Below, one piece after another: positions 61,263 to 64,000 of a DNA stretch of 64,000 bases. The notes beneath the pieces are model-generated. The model saw nothing but the letters and a program-made list of their open reading frames with translations. It made no database searches and was not told where the DNA came from. The stretch is from assembly GCF_017497985.1 (NCBI RefSeq), contig NZ_JAGDFV010000012.1, positions 1-64,000 of the forward strand. The letters run 5' to 3'. The position numbers and the translations under genes were made by a program. Origin of the DNA: Meiothermus sp. CFH 77666 (GTDB taxonomy: Bacteria > Deinococcota > Deinococci > Deinococcales > Thermaceae). Within the stretch, counting starts at the first letter, position 1; every line of letters begins with the position of its first letter.

Positions 61263-63641
61263 CTACCCTGAACGCTCCATGAACGCCTGCATCTGCGCCC
61301 GCTGCTGCTGGGCCAGGTCGAAATACCCGGCGTTTTCCGAGACCGCAATGGCCTCCTGCCAGACCTCGAGATCCCCCATCAGCTCGGCCAGGTTCGAAAG
61401 GGCCAGGGCCAGCACATAGGCCTCGCCCGCCTCGCGGGCCGCCTCGATGGCTTTGTGGTAATAGGCCCGGGCTTCGGAAGTGCGGTTCTGAACGTGCAGC
61501 AGAGCCCCCGCGTTGTTCTGGGCCAGGGCGGCTTTCTTGAGGTTGCCAGTGGCCAGGGCCAGTTGTTCGGCCTCCTGGTAGCTTTGCAGTGCGGCCTCGA
61601 GCTTTTGTTGCCGCTCGAGTTCCTTACCCAGGTTGATGAGGGCCTGGGCCCGCAGGCTCGGGTTGTCCTGGGCGGCCTGCAAAAGCTCCTGGAAGACCTG
61701 GGCCACATCCTCACCGGTGCGGGCACGGGCGATGGCCGCGTTGTTGAGGGCATCCAGACGGCGGTTTTCGTCGCCCAGGCCCAGCCACAGAGCGGCGGCC
61801 CGTCTGAAGGCGGCGGCTGCTTCGGCAAAGCTTCCTTTGGCCAGAGCAATCAGGCCCAGGGTATTCTGCGCTTCAGCCCGGGCCTCTATCCCCCCCGATA
61901 GGGCTTTTTCGGCGGCTTCCTGGGCTTCATCGGCCCGGCCCAGGCGGTGGAAAAGGGTGGCCTTGAGGGCCAGGTGCTCGGGGGTGTCGGGCAGGAAGCG
62001 CATCGCCTCGAGGGCCTCCTTATACAGGCCCGCCCGCTCGAAGGCCCGCGCGCGAAGCAGGGTAATTTCGGGGTGGTTGGGGGCCTCGGTAAGCTCCTCG
62101 GCGGCCCGTTTGGGAAAGCCACGGCGAATCAGCTCGGTGGCCCAGGCCCGGTAGGCCTGCTGGAGGTGGGGCAGGTCAGTATCCTCCAGAAGCGCCCGGG
62201 CCCGCCGGTAGAGCGGCAGGGCCTGCTGGGGTTTGAGCAGGCGGGCCAGCCCCAGGCTGAGCCGGGCCTCGAGCGTGGGACGTTCAGCAATGTAGCTCAA
62301 AGCGGCCTCGCGCCCGAAGACGGCCCCGTTCAGGTTGATCAGCCCGGCGGAAAGCAGCAGGTCTACGGCCTGGGCCATCTCGGTTGCGTTCAGGCCCACC
62401 GCCTGGCGCACCAGCAGCAGGTCGGGGGTTTCCAGCAGGGCCAGCCCCATGTAAACCTGCCGCGCCGGCTCGCTCAGGCCGAGCAAGCGGGCTTCCAGGG
62501 CGGTCTGGATGGGCTCCCCGCGCAGCCAGGCCCCCACCAGGGCCGGTACCCCTCCGGTTGCTTCGAAAGCCCCCGGATAGCCTGCCAGTTCCTCTCTTGA
62601 GAGGGGCTCGAGCTCGACCAGCCCATCCACCGCAAAGGGGGGCTCTCCCCGGCCCGAGGCCACCACCCGGATGGGCGGGCGCAGGCTCCGCAGGCGCAGC
62701 AAAATGCGCTGGCTTTCGGGATCCATCTGCTCCCAGTCGTCCAGGAGGAGGTGTTCGCGCAACTGCACCGCCCGGCGCAGCAGGGCCTCCTCACCCCCCT
62801 GAAGGTTCTCCAGCAGGGGTTCCAGCGTAGCGTAAGGCAGCCCTGAACGGGCCGGCAGGTAGAGCCAGCCCGTGCGGCCCGCCACCTCGTGTAGCAGGGC
62901 GGTCTTGCCCATCCCGGCCCCACCCCGCACCCAGACCCAGGCTCCTTCCTGGGTGGCCAGCAGGGCTGCGATTTCCTGCTCCCGGCCCACCAGACCCTGC
63001 CGCAGGCGACCCCGGGCGGCCTGGCTCGAGCCGCCCAGCGCAATGCCCAGCTCCCGCGCCTCGCGCCCCAGGGCCTCGGCCAGGGGATGCTCGCCAGCCA
63101 GCAGCAGCCGGTAGACCTGGGGCAGTTCCTCCGGCTCCAAAGGCGGCGCGCCGGCTACCTGGTAGGCTCGTTCGGCAAGGGCAGCAGCCTCGGCGAACCT
63201 CCCCTGGTGGGCGGCTTTCTCGGCCAGTACCAGGTGGGCCTGGCGCACCTCGCGGGCCAGCCGCTCGCGCACCTCGTAGACCCATTCCTCAAGCTCGCTC
63301 CCCACCTCGGTGGCCGCAAGCCCCTCGGCAAAAGGCCCCCCATACAGGCGCACCCCCTCCTCCCAGCGCCCCGCCCGCAGGGCATCCTGCAAAGCCAGGG
63401 CATCGCAGTCCAGGTCTACCCAGGCCCGGCTTTCGTCGTTGTAGGCCACCCCTAGCTTACGCAGCTTGGCCAGGGCCACTGCCAGGGAGTTCATGGGGTC
63501 GGCGGCCTCGGGCCAGAACAGCTCGGCCAGAAAGCGCCGGGGCCTGGGGCCTTCCAGGGCCAGGTAGGCCAGCAGCAGCAGGGGCTTCTCCCGGCTGAAG
63601 CCGCTGCCCTCGAGGCGCAGGCCGCCCAGTGTGTAAAGCAT
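61263..63641 (-). CDS. SARP-type transcriptional regulator with ATPase and TPRs (SARP3)
   Basis: A 792-aa regulator, shorter than SARP1/2. The winged helix (about 1-65) starts near residue 1 and has a different putative recognition helix, DPMNSLAVALAKLRK. The BTAD region (about 75-200) is followed by a nucleotide-binding domain with Walker A GGAGMGKT (240-247) and a likely Walker B near HLLLDDWEQMD, then TPR units (about 500-780). A TAAACT box lies 6 nt before the ATG, and two GAGCGTT heptamers, 11 bp apart, lie 11 nt beyond it, so it probably activates its own gene. Protease 3 follows it; a lipoprotein gene is divergent. Confidence 0.9.
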   Translation of the reverse strand: MLYTLGGLRLEGSGFSREKPLLLLAYLALEGPRPRRFLAELFWPEAADPMNSLAVALAKLRKLGVAYNDESRAWVDLDCDALALQDALRAGRWEEGVRLYGGPFAEGLAATEVGSELEEWVYEVRERLAREVRQAHLVLAEKAAHQGRFAEAAALAERAYQVAGAPPLEPEELPQVYRLLLAGEHPLAEALGREARELGIALGGSSQAARGRLRQGLVGREQEIAALLATQEGAWVWVRGGAGMGKTALLHEVAGRTGWLYLPARSGLPYATLEPLLENLQGGEEALLRRAVQLREHLLLDDWEQMDPESQRILLRLRSLRPPIRVVASGRGEPPFAVDGLVELEPLSREELAGYPGAFEATGGVPALVGAWLRGEPIQTALEARLLGLSEPARQVYMGLALLETPDLLLVRQAVGLNATEMAQAVDLLLSAGLINLNGAVFGREAALSYIAERPTLEARLSLGLARLLKPQQALPLYRRARALLEDTDLPHLQQAYRAWATELIRRGFPKRAAEELTEAPNHPEITLLRARAFERAGLYKEALEAMRFLPDTPEHLALKATLFHRLGRADEAQEAAEKALSGGIEARAEAQNTLGLIALAKGSFAEAAAAFRRAAALWLGLGDENRRLDALNNAAIARARTGEDVAQVFQELLQAAQDNPSLRAQALINLGKELERQQKLEAALQSYQEAEQLALATGNLKKAALAQNNAGALLHVQNRTSEARAYYHKAIEAAREAGEAYVLALALSNLAELMGDLEVWQEAIAVSENAGYFDLAQQQRAQMQAFMERSG

Positions 63642-63647
63642 AGCTTC

Positions 63648-63682
63648 AGTTTACCCAGGCCGTGGAGCGTTCATGGAGCGTT
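63648..63682 (-). promoter_or_regulatory. Autoregulatory SARP-type promoter/operator of SARP3
   Basis: GAGCGTT at 63665-63671 and 63676-63682 on the plus strand (AACGCTC on the transcribed strand), 11 bp apart. Eleven nt separate the proximal heptamer from the -10 box TAAACT (63648-63653), and 6 nt follow to the ATG at 63641. Geometry is the same as in the TGACTG sites but the heptamer is different. A weaker third unit (GGGTGTTT) may follow at about 63686. Confidence 0.7.
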
Positions 63683-63712
63683 AAGGGGTGTTTCGTTAAC
63701 CTCCGGGCGTGC

Positions 63713-63718
63713 TAGGGT
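63713..63718 (+). promoter_or_regulatory. Candidate -10 box of the divergent lipoprotein gene
   Basis: TAGGGT on the plus strand, 58 nt before the second ATG at 63777. It matches the -10 box of operator 3, but the upstream heptamers are not at the 11-nt distance in this direction, so the link to SARP3 is less sure. Confidence 0.35.
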
Positions 63719-63740
63719 ATGGCACACTACAAGCAAGGCG

Positions 63741-63780
63741 TAAAGGGAGGTTACGAATGAAAAAGGGAGGTTACGAATGA
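63741..63780 (+). repeat. Tandem duplication of ribosome-binding site and start codon
   Basis: AAAGGGAGGTTACGAATGAA occurs twice in a row, period 20 bp. The first ATG (63757) reads only seven codons, MKKGGYE, and its TGA overlaps the second ATG (63777) as ATGA. Thus a mini-cistron is translationally coupled to the lipoprotein gene. Confidence 0.7.
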
Positions 63781-64000
63781 AACAGGTATGGTTTGGTCTT
63801 TTGGGAGCGCTGTCGCTGTTGCTCACGGCTTGTCCTGGTGGTCAGCAAACGGCTTGTAATACCGATGGCCAGGGCACTTTACAGGTCATCATCAATGGCC
63901 TTCCCCCAGGTATTAACGGTAAAGTGACGGTGAGCGGGCCAAACAGCTTCAGCCAGACGCTAACCAGCTCCCAAACGCTCAGCGTTGGCGGTGGCAACTA
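63777..64000 (+). CDS. Lipoprotein, N-terminal part (cut by window edge)
   Basis: 74 codons up to the window edge. Signal MKQVWFGLLGALSLLLTAC with the lipobox LTAC (Cys19), preceded by GGGAGGTTACGA. The start of the mature region, LQVIINGLPPGINGKVTVSGPNSF, resembles the domain of the 875-aa secreted protein at 23822 that reads [23 protein letters not shown]. So this divergent gene is probably another member of the SARP-linked surface proteins. The rest is outside the window. Confidence 0.85.
   Translation, partial: MKQVWFGLLGALSLLLTACPGGQQTACNTDGQGTLQVIINGLPPGINGKVTVSGPNSFSQTLTSSQTLSVGGGN

Noticed and set aside
63683-63720. SARP3 operator acting also on the divergent lipoprotein gene with standard geometry
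   Set aside because: In the plus direction the sequence 11 nt before the -10 box TAGGGT is not a repeat of the heptamer, so the standard spacing is not met.
1-64000. CRISPR arrays, tRNA and rRNA genes
   Set aside because: No regularly spaced direct repeats with unique spacers, and no cloverleaf or rRNA-like sequence was seen on either strand.

Overview
The window is high-GC DNA with very frequent CTCGAG palindromes. The protein sequences, the Thermus-like leuS and prs, and many genes whose -10 box (TANNNT) lies only 6-8 nt before the start codon all suggest a member of Thermaceae, most likely Meiothermus. This is inference from style and protein families; no 16S gene is present. No tRNA, rRNA or CRISPR array was seen.

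Layout. 0-17.8 kb is mostly housekeeping and transport: an edge-truncated transposase, a metzincin lipoprotein, proB-proA, a YihY/BrkB membrane protein between two copies of a 158-bp repeat, an ATPase-permease fusion ABC transporter, a SWIM zinc-finger protein, an FMN riboswitch driving a periplasmic binding protein (probable riboflavin uptake), leuS behind a possible attenuator, small unknown proteins, a NarL-type two-component pair, and a YeeE/YedE sulfur-compound transporter. 17.8-43 kb is an accessory block, entirely on the minus strand, of secreted proteins and lipoproteins with subtilisin-like proteases and two giant SARP-type regulators. 43-59.6 kb returns to housekeeping and signalling: two TPR-GGDEF diguanylate cyclases, psuG, a RodZ-like protein, a DUF937 protein, rimO, trkA with two trkH genes, luxS, mtnN and prs. 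59.6-64 kb repeats the accessory theme: a third subtilase, a third SARP and the start of another lipoprotein gene.

Main discovery. The accessory block looks like an undescribed SARP-controlled cell-surface regulon. Five promoters of secreted-protein genes carry a heptamer direct repeat at 11-bp spacing, ATGACTG-GAGG-ATGACTG on the plus strand. The proximal repeat always lies exactly 11 nt from a TANNNT-like -10 box. This resembles the architecture of Streptomyces SARP promoters. The third SARP gene has a different 11-bp-spaced heptamer (GAGCGTT) in front of itself, again exactly 11 nt from its -10 box, so it is probably autoregulated. SARP1 and SARP2 share almost the same putative recognition helix and could share the TGACTG operator; SARP3 differs in both helix and operator. 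Each SARP is followed, in its own direction, by a lipoprotein subtilase. A frameshifted SARP remnant marks a fourth, decayed unit. Three of the operators are preceded by almost the same terminator hairpin, so terminator plus operator behaves like a duplicated cassette.

Other structures worth attention are a 113-bp MITE-like element present twice (one copy ends 3 bp before a trkH start codon), two G-quadruplex-forming heptanucleotide tracts, a Shine-Dalgarno-sequestering helix behind the FMN riboswitch, and a duplicated ribosome-binding site/start codon before the last gene.
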